From: Brasenia schreberi
Lineage: Eukaryota > Streptophyta > Magnoliopsida > Nymphaeales > Cabombaceae
Assembly: GCA_036023115.1 (NCBI GenBank)
Contig: JAYKKT010000090.1
Location: forward strand, 32,472,001 to 32,536,000
Length of the DNA stretch: 64,000 bases
Reading direction: 5' to 3'
In this document: positions 24,278 to 35,455 of the stretch, piece after piece
Numbering within the stretch: position 1 is the stretch's first letter
Layout: each line of letters opens with the position of its first letter
Notes under the pieces: generated by a model
What the model saw: only the letters and a program-made list of their open reading frames with translations
What the model was told of the DNA's origin: nothing
Database searches by the model: none
Translations under genes and position numbers: made by a program

Positions 24278-25179
24278 CGTAAAATGGTTTTATTATCTAT
24301 ATCTACATGCATAATGCAGATTCAATTTTCCCTGTCAGCTTGTTTAATTCTATGCAGATACATGTCTGAGTTTGGGGTCATTTGTCTTCTTGTAGTAGAG
24401 GTTTTCATTTTTCTTCTATAACTTGGGAAATATTTTCTCTTAGTTCGTTTTTAATTGCTTTACTAATTTGCTTGATGATATGTATATTGTTCCCCTTTGT
24501 TCCAATTCTTGAGCACTTCTTTTGCTACAAAACACTGTCTATAAAGTTACGCATTATATCTAATAATCTATAGTATCTTACTGTAGAAATGCATAATGGG
24601 AATATATGTTCGCTCCTTTGCTTGACAGGGAAGGTAGACATTGTTAAAGGATCGGAAGATATCTTCTGAAATCTTATAGATACAGCATATACAATAAAAG
24701 TGATGGAATGATATGCTCTGAAGTAATTGAGAAGGAAAAAGTAGTTAAATATATTATATGGATACCCTTATCATTTCATTTCGTAAAATTTTGGCAAGTT
24801 ACTATCCATGAATAGTGTTGTACAGAATCATAGATATGTACCTTATGGACCAATGCATAACATCACAGGTCTGATGATACTATTCATGAGCCTACCGTGC
24901 AATAAAGCTGTATCTTGATTGTGGCTATTGCATCAGATGACTTAGTTTCATATCGTGCAATATATTAGCTGAAGTTCTGAGTAGCATATCGGTGCATATA
25001 TCAGTCACTGCACTTTGGCATTATGTAATGTAACACAACACATCACAAGAATCCTTTTTTTCTAGGAAAAATAAAGAGTTTGAAAAGAATCGGAAATATG
25101 GACATTGTTATTACACTCGTGCCACCCAAAAACAATGGGTGGGCGGCATGTCTGAGGTGGGTAGGATATAGTTTTCTTT

Positions 25180-25260
<81 letters not shown>

Positions 25261-25380
25261 CAATGCCTGTTGCATTTTGGTTCTAGTTGGTCTTTCTTTG
25301 TGCTTGATATTATCGGACTCTTGTTAGTATTTCATGGTTTCCACTTCATGTAAAGACAAAACCCGGGTTCTTGGCAGAAT
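24278..25380. other. Region between the PRP17-like copy and the miniature copia element
   Basis: No exon for the missing PRP17 C terminus was found here. It holds a (TA)n(GA)n microsatellite at 25183-25258. Nothing else is supported. Confidence 0.5.
25183..25258. repeat. (TA)n(GA)n compound microsatellite
   Basis: About 48 bp of TA followed by 28 bp of GA. Confidence 0.95.
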
Positions 25381-25385
25381 GTGCC
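25381..25385. repeat. Target-site duplication GTGCC (left)
   Basis: GTGCC before the 5' LTR is repeated exactly at 26641-26645 after the 3' LTR. Confidence 0.85.
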
Positions 25386-25665
25386 AGTTGAAGAATATGT
25401 TTTTTAGTGTCAGTTTAGTAAATTTGATGTTTTAGGTATTATTGTAATTGTCCGTAATACTAAGGGCATTTTGGTCATTTTGTATTCAAAACCTCTTATA
25501 TAAGGGTTGGACTTCTTGTATTAGGGTTAAGAGATTAAGATTAAGAAAGAGAGAAAGTGAGGGGGGCCTCCATTGAAGGGCTTGCCCTTTCCTCGTATCT
25601 CCATATTTTCTCTTCTTATATGTGTGATATTTGATCTTTCGCTACGCTACCAACGATTTCCAACA
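25386..25665 (+). repeat. 5' LTR of the miniature copia element
   Basis: 280 bp, about nine-tenths identical by eye to 26356-26640. It contains TTATATAAGG at about 25496-25505, a plausible U3 TATA box, and a GAGAGAAAG purine run followed by GGGGGGCCTCCATTG. The first base of the expected TGT terminus is mutated to A. Confidence 0.9.
25497..25504 (+). promoter_or_regulatory. Probable TATA box in the 5' LTR
   Basis: TATATAAG lies within the LTR at a position conserved in the 3' LTR and in the related LTR at 1259-1605, which fits a pol II promoter that drives the element's RNA. Confidence 0.5.
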
Positions 25666-25989
25666 TGTTATCATAGCCGTTCAATTGATGGGAGCAACGT
25701 GCACGCTTGAGAGAGAAAGAGATTGAGGGGTAATGACAACGATCACCATCCGGAAAAGGAACACCCGTTTGGTTAAATGCGTTCTAGCTTTTAGGGTTTC
25801 CTTTCCTTACCTTTGGAAAGCTCCAAACGAATTCGTCGCTTCTCAGTATTTTTGGGGTTGGTTCGTTGTTGAATAGGTTCTGGTAGAATCGTGGGAATGA
25901 TAATAACAAAAATCCTTACGAATTTCACCAATTTTTGGAAGGATCTTTCCAATCACATCTTGTCCTTGGAGCAAGCGCTTCAGCTTCAG

Positions 25990-26285
25990 CGGAAGTCATG
26001 AGGACTGCTGAAATGTGTTTTGCAGCCATGAGGTTGCTAGAATTTGCAGTCAAAGAAGTTGTTGAAAAATGATAAGTTAGGAAGGTTAAGTTGAAGATGT
26101 TGCAGTCAAAGAAGCTGCTGAAAAAATGTTGCAGCAAAAGAAGCTTTTGAAGATGACCAACCATGAAGCCTGAGTTGAAGTTGTTGTAGCCAAAGAAGTT
26201 GCTGAAAATGATTAGGCATGAAGGCTGAGTTTAAGTTGTTGCAGCCAAGAAGCTGCTGAAGAACAACCATGATAAATCATTAAAA
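25990..26285 (+). repeat. Degenerate tandem repeats inside the miniature copia element
   Basis: Several units share TTGTTGCAGCCAAAGAAG then TTGCTGAAAATGATTAGGC and ATGAAGGCTGAGTT, at roughly 52-58-bp spacing, with some shortened units. Matching units occur at 1640-1889 (minus strand), next to the polypurine tract in both elements. Confidence 0.75.
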
Positions 26286-26355
26286 GAATTGAAGAAAGAA
26301 TCAATTTTTTTGCAAGTTTGGAGTTCGAAGTATCTCACTCCCAACTTGAGGGGGG

Positions 26356-26640
26356 TGTCGAAGAATATGCATTTTAGTGTCAGTTTAGTAAATGTGATGT
26401 TTTAGGTATTATTGTAATTTACCTTAGTACTAAGGGCATTTTGGTAATTTTGTGTTCAAAACCCCTTATATAAGGGTTGGACTCCTTGTATTAGGGTTAA
26501 GAGATTAAGATTAACAAAGAGAGAAAGAGAGGGGGGGGGGCCTCCATTGGAGGGCCTGCATCCTTCCTCGTATCTCCATATTTTCTCTTCTTATATGTGT
26601 GATATTCGATCTTCCGCTATGCTACCAATGATTTCCAACA
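26356..26640 (+). repeat. 3' LTR of the miniature copia element
   Basis: 285 bp starting TGTCGAAGAATATG and ending GATTTCCAACA, directly after the polypurine tract and directly before the GTGCC duplication. Confidence 0.9.
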
Positions 26641-26645
26641 GTGCC
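26641..26645. repeat. Target-site duplication GTGCC (right)
   Basis: An exact match to 25381-25385. Confidence 0.85.
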
Positions 26646-28237
26646 AAGTGGGTCACTCTGGAAGGACCCATAAAAGACTCAGTCCTGTCTTCTTTATCAC
26701 AAAGGCTTTAAGATTTTTGGACCCTTTTCAAACAACACACAAATGTCTCCAACGTATACTTTATTATGAAGCAAGATGTTCTACCCAATGGTTCACGAGG
26801 TCAAGTGTTTGAGTCGTGTTGACTATCGAATAAAACACTAAGCCTATCACGTTTTAAACTTACCTGTTACTTTGAGAGGCTAGCTAACACATTTGAAACT
26901 ATATAATAAAACATGGTAGTATGTATTATAGAGAAAGTTGGATACATGGCAGCAGTTACAAATAGCAATAAAAAAACATTAGATCGATAATCATAAGGAT
27001 CATCAAGAGAAGGCCCTCATCTGGTTCTGAAGCTTCTGCTTCCTTGGCTTCTTTTCTTTCTTCTTCTTTACACTGAAAGGATCTACATCACCATTCTCAA
27101 TCATTTATGTCTTTCCTAAATTCGATTCATGAAACATCTTCAACTTTTATCACATGACATTCTTATTGCATCCATGGGTTCAAGATGAGGTTTCGGAGGC
27201 TAATGAAAATTCTGGTGTCTTGTAGTGGAGACCTCTTGCAATTCCCTACAAATTATAAAGGTAATTAATGTCCATGTAACACATAACAGAATTAGATGGG
27301 CGTTAAAATTAAGGTTTAAGCCTCTCTTTAAGAAGTTAAAATATTTAACCAAATTAATTATTTATCTTGGAGAGTGTGCATGTTGTGGCAGAAACAAAGT
27401 TATCAAGTCTTTTATTATCTGATCCATTGCGCTTCTTTTTGTCTAAATTTCTTCAGAAACACTTAGTTTTCTCTTACATCCAATTGCACTACATATTTGT
27501 TTCAAAACTCCATATGCAAAAGCTATCAGGCTTGAACAGCAGTCACTGCCAGACCGACATATGCTTCCATGAATTTTAGAAAATGAAAAATATTGTCTTA
27601 TCAAATATTAAAATATAAATAATAAGTGGAAGGAGATCAACTTTATCTGTGTGTCTATAAAGTACAGAGTTGCTGAGATATTGAAAAACTTATTTACAAT
27701 CATTAACAGTTCTTCAGATTCATGAGGTATGCTTATGTCGCAGAGCTCATTCGTGGTTCAACACTTGCTTTGCTACAACACATTTTCTCTTCTAAGTTCT
27801 AACTAATGGGGAAACTATCAACATGATAGAAAATGAGTTTTCTTAAATGAATGAGGAGAACTGAAAAAGTGAAAGGTATTGTTGACATGGTTGTTAGGAA
27901 TCAAGATGACTGATTCCTGTGTCTATTTGTTGAACGTCGCAATACTCAATACTATTAGTGAAGGTTTTGAGATTAGGAAACAACTAAAGCAGACCATATG
28001 AGAAAGCCATGCACAAGCCAAAACTTACTACTAGAAGATAATTTCAAGGGTAAAAGGGAGAACATATATGTTTATGTGAAAAATCACAGTCAAAAGATGG
28101 ATTTACTAGCTACAACATCCCAGTCATGTTGGGAAAAAACCTTGCCATGAGGTAGCCTCCACCCTCCAGCATTAAGATGGATACTTAGATAAACAAGGGA
28201 GTAATATATTTCATAAACTGGTCGGTTGCTCGTTACA

Positions 28238-28300
28238 GCCTAGTAGTTATGGTACAATGTAAGGTTGAGATATGTGAGAGTTTGAACTAGTAGCTGTTTG
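28238..28300 (+). repeat. tRNA-like head, possible SINE remnant
   Basis: CAGCCTAGTAGTTATGGTAC (box-A-like) and GTGAGAGTTTGAACTAG (box-B-like) are spaced as in tRNA-derived SINEs. Both boxes are degenerate and no tail is visible. Confidence 0.25.
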
Positions 28301-29220
28301 GGATTATTCTACAATGCAATTAGGCATATGTAAATTCACCTTGCATTTTTATGATTATTTCTGTTATGGTTTATAACATATACTTTTTTATTTATATATA
28401 TGAGAAGTTTGTAGTGATCGCCTAAAAGCATGGGAGCTGTTGCAATAAAGTTTTGAGTTAAACATTCCATGCAACTGGGTTAAAAGAAATTGACGTGTAT
28501 TATGCAGATTCATACAGAAAATCGTAGAAATTGAAGTACAAAAGGCTCAATAAGTTTGTGTTTGAATGATGCAACATGCAGAGACTTTAGAGTTAACCTA
28601 ATCGAAGTACTTTAATTCTTAAGTTAAAAACATATGCTTTACTTCTAAATCCCCTCTTATCTTCTATATTTGATGATTCTACCTTTAGTAAGCAATTGGT
28701 CCTCTAGAAAGCACAATGAGCAACTTGATCCTTTGACATCTTGGGCAAATGGAGCTAATAGAGACCTGATCTATTAAAAGTGAAGATGTTTCATGAATTA
28801 ACTGCATAAAATGTTGGGATAAAAGGAGGATAAGAAAAAGGGAAAACAAAAAAGAAGATAAGGATGATAATGGTGTTCTTGATGATGTTGATGATTGATT
28901 ATGCATGAAAGAACTTTGTTTTTTCTCTACATTTTATCTGAAAGATTTGAATTAAGATGACGTATATTGTTAATGCTCTAAACAATAAATTATGAGCATA
29001 TTATTTAGCATCATAAGATGTATTTGGTTTTGATTTTCAAAATGTACTAGGAAAGTTGAGCTTGTGCACTCAATAGATACTATCTGTTTTATTAAGTGTT
29101 CTTTTCTTCGTGTAACAAATACTCCTAATTTCTAGTTAATTTTTTATTAAGAAAATATGGTACTTTTAATACCACAACGCATTGTTCTATGTATCTTATT
29201 TTGGCCTTGAAGGTCACAAT

Positions 29221-29243
29221 ATGTTGGCAACAGTTGCCAACAT
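29221..29243. repeat. Perfect 23-bp palindrome
   Basis: ATGTTGGCAAC, one A, then GTTGCCAACAT: 11-bp arms with a 1-base centre. It could be a protein-binding palindrome or chance. No gene lies nearby. Confidence 0.7.
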
Positions 29244-30785
29244 TTGACGCCACTTAAGTATTCTCTCCTAAGTGTTCAAGTGCCACTTAATCATCACTTA
29301 AAGCGGATTTATCTTTACATTTGAATTTTAAAATAAGCAAATACATAACGTTTAACTAAAATTTAAAAATTAAATTAATGTTAATTCCACACTTTTCATG
29401 AATATTAATCAATTATAAATTATAAATTATAATCGTTTTATCTAACTACCCTACAATGCTATAGTTAGGCAGGCCAATTTAAGATAATAATTTTAGCATA
29501 TCATATTAGAAGTATCATAACATTTTGAATGTTGGTTGGATATGTTACACAAGTAGAAGTATAAAAATCAAGTACCACCAGACCTGTATGTGTAACTATA
29601 TGTCATATTAGATTTCTAATACAATAGTTAAATAAATATTCATATTTATCAAGTGTAGTTAATGAGAAATTAAGTTTTAATAGGTTTATGAGAAGAAAAT
29701 TTTGGACTTTGAAGAAAAATTGATATCATGCCTTAATATATATTTTTTCAAATAAACACAATAAATTACATGTAAATGGATAGCTGCTCATAAATTTCTA
29801 AAATTTCTATTTGAAAATGAGAGTTTATTAATATTTTTAAACTTTATTTTCGTCTATTTACATATAATTTCTAAATAAATGAAGAATAAAACAAAGGGAC
29901 AACTTTATTTAGTGTTAATGTGATTTGGCCAGAATGAAACTCGGTGCCCTGCGTTGTTCTTAATCAAATTGATAGCCAAGGTTTTTGTCATTTTTACTTC
30001 TCAGTCCACTGGCGTGGCCCTTGCTTGATTGATAGATTTCAATTGCTTGGCAGTAGATAACCGAGACTGTGAACATATAGGATGATAACAAGCGAGACTG
30101 AAACAATTTCTATTTTTAACTCACTTCTGATGAATCTAATTTTATGCTTTCAAGTCTTGAGATTTACTTATTTGATGGCGAGCACCTGGTCTTTAAGATG
30201 GGATTAAACTTTTAGCTCGTTATATTCTTCGACCAGTCATGGTCATTACAAAGATTATTTTCCTTAAAATAGTAAGTAGGTGTCTGCTCTAGTAGTACAA
30301 CTCCTCGCTCGCTCAATTTCATAATGCCCCATATTTATTCATTTCTGCTTATACACAAACCATTGATGTTTCCACACATTTGAGTTCTGTAAGTCGCATT
30401 CGTGCTACCTTGGATTGGCACAGACAACCTTGACCAAAATGGACTGTAGTGATGAGGGCGAAAACTTTATAGACCAGTTTGATCAATAACTTACTGCATG
30501 ATACCGAAGTGGATTTAGCATAATCATAGGACTTTTAAGTGAAGTTATCCCTAAATTAAAATAAATAAAGGAAAAGTATTACATATAAATGCAAAAGACC
30601 TGCTTTAGAGTGCTATTAATAACTGTCACTTATGCTACTTGCAACAATGGTCATCACATCTCCTTTTCACACAAAATATCATCCTTCAATCTCCTTCGGT
30701 ATTTTTGAGTCTTCTATTTGCAAGAACTAGTGTTTGGGGCTGTTGAATGTCTTGCATTTTGCACTTTTCATTATTGTTCATCATA

Positions 30786-30935
30786 TCTTATGGCCCTTGC
30801 ATTACTACACGGAAAAGGTAAAGACTATTGGAGTTGTATGTCATAGTTCCTCCCTTCCTTTCTTATGGCCCTTGCATTACTACACGTAAAAGGTAAAGAC
30901 TATTGGAGTTGTATGTCATAGTTCCTCCCTTCCTT
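30786..30935. repeat. Tandem duplication, two 75-bp units
   Basis: The unit starting TCTTATGGCCCTTGCATTAC at 30786 recurs at 30861 with a single visible difference (ACACGG versus ACACGT). The near identity implies a recent duplication. Confidence 0.95.
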
Positions 30936-31186
30936 TCTTACTCTACGTTGCATATTAGTCTCACGTGAATTATGTGTGCGGTAATGATTGTCCATCTGAC
31001 TCTAGATTTTTCTTTTTTTTTCCTCTTTATTCCGTTGTTTCTTCACCTGGATTTTCTCATTGCATGTTTGAATTCTCAAGTTTCTTCTAGGGTGATTGTT
31101 TCTTTTTTCAAGGATTAATAACCTACTACTTTCTGTGTATTTCAGGGACTGATTTGTTCTGGCAGTTTAGCTTGAGATCTGTGTCG

Positions 31187-31490
31187 CCTCCTTTCTGTTA
31201 AAAGAAAAGAAATCTGCATCCATCTGTCCTATGGCGTGGAAGTCCGAACAAGGTGGTGCATTATGAGTTAGCAACTGAAATTGTATTTTTAAGTTACCTC
31301 CTTTCTGTTAAAAGAAAAGAAACGTGGACATCCATCTGTCCTATGGCGTGGAAGTCCGAACAAGGTGCATTACTAGTGAGCAACTGAAAATGTATGTTTA
31401 GTTAAAAGAAAAGGAACACATCCATCTGTCCTATGGCGTGGAAATCCGAACAAGGTGCATTATCAGTAAGCAACTGAAATTGTTTGTTTA
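31187..31490. repeat. Three tandem repeats of about 90-110 bp
   Basis: Units start near 31187, 31297 and 31401. All contain CATCCATCTGTCCTATGGCG and GTCCGAACAAGGTGCATTA or close variants, then AGCAACTGAAA. Lengths differ by small indels. No coding frame spans them. Confidence 0.9.
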
Positions 31491-31567
31491 TTTAATGCTT
31501 TAGCTTTTGAGGTTATGAGGATGCCTACTATGAGACTTAAATGCCACTAACAAATCAAAATAGTACA

Positions 31568-31650
31568 ATACAACTCCGCTTTTTCCCATATTAGATGGGA
31601 TGGCTACATAGATTCTTTATTTTCATAGATCTCGTAATACTCATTGTAGA
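31568..31650 (-). mobile_element. RTE LINE 3'-end fragment
   Basis: TTTTTCCCATATTAGATGGG, then GGCTACATAGATTC and TTTCATAGATCTC, resemble the 3' end of the LINE at 43375-46615 (TTTTCCCATACTAGACGCGG, GGCTACATGGATTC, CACAGATCTC). Only about 80 bp is preserved. Confidence 0.65.
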
Positions 31651-33755
31651 ATCATGGTATATAAATCCAATAAAGTTTTATGCCAAAAGCCTAATGCAAC
31701 CTTCCTTTATCTTATCTGAGTTTGGGACTGGCAATGCTTATTTTGCACAGTTTCTAACTTATATTATTACAGAAAGTCCAACATTTGGAACATACTCCTA
31801 TAGTTGCAAAACACAAACAAGCTGAAACATAAAACAGTCACCATTTTGTGCAAATGCATTAAAATTCAACCTGCCGCAGTTTATGTAATATATAATATGA
31901 CATTTACTACATAAGATAGATAATTCCAAGTGGAACTCAAGATGGAGAGGGAGATTGGAAAGGTTCTGCACTCATAGAAACTATATCATCTTTTCAAAAA
32001 AAGATCAGACTTACAAGGCTCTATCACAACAGTTCTGCTGTTTCCGCCAAGGGAATCAAAATAGTACAATGATGTGGTAAAATCAGAAGGCCTAGTTTTG
32101 AATTCTAAATCGTATGTTATCTAATGGCACAACAATCGAATCTTATTTTGCTCATCCAGGCGTTTAGATTTTTCACATCACTTCACGTTTTGTGGTTTAT
32201 GGTTATAATTGTCACCGGCTTAGATGTGATAATACTGAAATCATAAGTTAGAGTCTTCATTCCAATAGTGGAAATAAATATCTGGAGTACGCCTGTGCTC
32301 ATGGTTTTTCTTCAGAAATCTTATCCACTTTCCTTGTCCTTGACATGATATAGGTCGTTCAAGTCATCCAACAACGACCATGTGCTGTACTTTCCATACT
32401 TCTAGACCCCCTACGTACATGTGAGGAACATTTCAAAAAACTATTCAACAAACACAAAGGGCAAATACATATACTATACTAACCAATAGTACTAAACATA
32501 TCATGAGAGGACAGAAATGGGAAATGATTCCATCCTCTGATAGGATGACAATCATCCTGAATAAGTTAGCCCTCAGGCATTTGTTTAGATCTCAGTGCAC
32601 TCATTTGGATGACTTTGGTTTGATATAGGATGAGTGTTAGGGGACTGAATCCTGTTCGCCATGCAAGCTTTAGATCATGATGCATAGAGGTTTGGTACCA
32701 TCATTGTTCTTTGGTTACTCAGCCTACTCTGATATTGTTGGCCTGTTTGAGATGTGAATGTAAACTGTTAGCTCTCATATTGAATTTATTGAACTTCAAA
32801 TTCAATTGATTATTCCTGGTTTGTGCCCAATTGGTATTAGGGATGTCCTGGAAGGATGCCCTGGAAGTCTCACATGCCCCTTTGAATCAGCTTCCTCAAT
32901 CTTGAAGAAGGTGGCTGAACTCTGCGCTTGAGGAGAGTCGGCTCCAATAAGATTTATAGAGCCTGGAATCACTTGAAAATGGGGAAGAGAAGAGGCAGAG
33001 AGAGACAGGGCCCTTCCGGAGAGATGGAAAAGAGGAATACAATGAAACCAAGATCTTTAAGATTAGGGAGAAGAGTTCAAGGTACGTACAAATTCCAGTT
33101 TGAACTATCGTTAGAAATGAGAAATTTTTCTATGTTTGTGGACCTTCGAGATTAGATTATACGATTATTACTTTCAAGAGCAAGGCTCTAAAACCATTAG
33201 ATCTAACTACTTGAAGTGGAGGGCTCTCACATGAGTTTCATTGCTCTTTGAGTCTCCTTTGGATGGTTGAGATTATCTCTTAAGTTGCATTCCTCTTGAT
33301 GATAGATCTCCTTGCAGACAGTTCATCACTCCCTATACTATTCTTCACATTGTTAGCACTGAACACCCCTCCATGACCCGACCTGATATTGTGATCTAGA
33401 GTGTGCTGAACCTCCCTCATGTATGGTTATATGGTTCGACCCCCTCCTTGAATTTGGAAAATTGCTTGCACACGTATGGTTTGAGTTTGCGTCACTCTAG
33501 TCATTTCAACATAGAAAAGGTTCGGTTTCAAAGTCGTGTCTAACATACAAGGCGCCAAACATTTTTAAAGATCTGGACCGTATTATTTTTGAGGTCAACA
33601 ATTTTGAATTTTGAAATAAAAAAATACAATGTGCTGTCATACTTTTTAGTAGGGTGCATCATTTAATGCATCAGATATTATTTTTTCTTAAAGATCTCAA
33701 TCAATCATTTCATGAATTTTTTTATGTAAATTTAAGCATAAATCATCTCTCTTTT

Positions 33756-33759
<4 letters not shown>

Positions 33760-33786
<27 letters not shown>
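33760..33786. repeat. (AT)n microsatellite
   Basis: About 27 bp of alternating AT. Confidence 0.9.
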
Positions 33787-35455
33787 AAGAAAAAAGTAGT
33801 ATATACTCAAATATATTTATACTTAAATCTACTCAAACATTTTTATCTTGAATTTAAAAAACATAATGTATAAATGATATAATAAAAATGTTTAAATAGA
33901 TTTAAGCATAAACCATACAGCACAGATCACTACACAAAATAGCTCATAACTTTTTTATTTTTCATTGCGAGACCCTGACAATAATTATTTTGTTATACAA
34001 TATAACTGTAACATATTAGCATAGTACATATGAAACGTATAACTAATATAATACAAAATATAAAATATATAGAACTGCAGTTCGGATCCAAATTAAACCA
34101 AAACCAACCGCTTCTATGGATAAATGTTTGGTTCTCCAAATTTCCGAAACCGATTCTGCTGTCTTGGTGGTTCGATATTACAGCCAGCACCAAATCGAAC
34201 CGGACCAGCCAACCCTAGTTTTGAAGAACTTCTTGCGACATTTTAGATAACTGCATAACCCGGTACGAGGTGAACATGTATTCTCGAGCAGCAGTTCTCT
34301 ATACCTAAAGAAAAAAAACAGAAGTATTCTCAAGCAGCTGTTCTCTGTACCTAAAGGAAAAAAAACAGACGTATTCTCGAGCTTCAAAGTGACGGGTTAC
34401 TTGGGTATACTAATCAGAAGCACTCAAAGATGAAAGATCATGATTTTATTGTCAATAACAAAGGCTCGGGTTGCAGAACGAAAAGACAATCGTCTGTGCA
34501 TCAAAGTCAATAATCTTCAATACCAACATATCCAAACAATGTTGATGCAACTTCGTTCGCCTCGTGACGAACTCGACGTGAAATTGATGGAAGAAACTCT
34601 CATCCTATCAAGTAGACGACCGTGCAAACCGAAGATGAACATGGCTTAGGTGTTTGGGAGATGTGAACCATGAATATCGATATGCTTAGCTTAACAACCC
34701 CTCTCCATCAAGAGGAAGGCGTCCTCCCCATCAAGCGAGCCATTTTAGATTAGCAGCCCGATAGACAATTTTAGAGGGATAAATGGGCGAGCGGCGAGAT
34801 TACCCCGGGCAAGAAAGCAGCCAAATCTACGCCACGGAGTATCCCTCGCGGACTAGCCAACAACCGAGTCCGATCTTCAGCCGAGAAACTCAATTATAAT
34901 CCTTGCGTTCTCTAACCTTAGCCCCTTCCATGTACCAAAAGAATGCCGAACTTGGGAAAACATGTAAAAAAGAATAACCGTTGACGAGAATGGCACCTTC
35001 TCTAGATAAGAGAAAACCAGTTTAACATGGAGAAAGGAACTGATATGGTGGACCGAATAACCACAATCGAGAAATGCTGGACAAAAAAAACGAAATGATA
35101 AGGTAAAGCCATAGGAAAGAAGAAGAAAAGAGAAGAACATGGCATACAGTAGTAGTTGGAAGCTACAGGGGTTCCTGCCCACACAACGATAAGACCAAGA
35201 GAGAGTTCTTCATACCCAGCGTCTACCTTGGCATGACTCATCAAATTGTCGGAAAAACAATGGAGAGAGAGAGAGAGAGGCGATAATAACATACTTCGAA
35301 CCTTGTCTTCTCTTGGTTGAAAGAAGGGCCTTCCTCCATGTACAAAAGTAGCAGGCATACGTATATATGTACACAACAAACCTCTTCGGCACGTAGACCG
35401 AGGTAACTTTCATACATTATTTTAACGAACTGTATTAATTACTCGGCTATCACAA

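Larger units (their letters stand above)
25386..26640 (+). mobile_element. Non-autonomous miniature Ty1/copia element (TRIM-like)
   Basis: A 1255-bp element with 5' LTR 25386-25665, 3' LTR 26356-26640, a primer-binding-like TGTTATCATAGCC right after the 5' LTR (compare TGGTATCAGAGCC, initiator Met tRNA), a polypurine tract (CTTGAGGGGGG at 26345-26355) right before the 3' LTR, and 5-bp target duplications. The LTRs end CCAACA; the 3' LTR starts TGTCGAAG while the 5' copy starts AGTTGAAG. The 690-bp interior has no gag or pol, only tandem repeats at 25990-26280, so it depends on enzymes from another element. The LTRs have diverged noticeably, so it is not recent. The same family as 1259-1889. 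Confidence 0.9.
26646..30785. other. Gene-poor intergenic region
   Basis: About 4 kb with no supported gene. Possible tRNA-like heads are at 26768-26815 and 28238-28300, and there is a perfect short palindrome at 29221-29243. Short open frames (for example a K-rich 33-codon frame near 27016-27117, minus) lack context. Confidence 0.4.
31491..35455. other. Intergenic region with small repeat scraps
   Basis: It contains a LINE 3'-end scrap (31568-31650), an (AT)n array (33760-33786) and a GGTTCGG/AACCGG-rich stretch (34080-34215) like degenerate hAT MITEs. Otherwise nothing is supported. A plus-strand frame at 34440-34649 has no family motif. Confidence 0.4.

Noticed and set aside
27016..27117. 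Short minus-strand frame rich in Lys (DPFSVKKKKEKKPRKQKL)
   Set aside because: It is preceded immediately by an in-frame stop and has no plausible acceptor, so I do not call it an exon.
34440..34649. 69-codon plus-strand frame with possible coiled-coil character
   Set aside because: No motif or neighbour supports it; likely chance.
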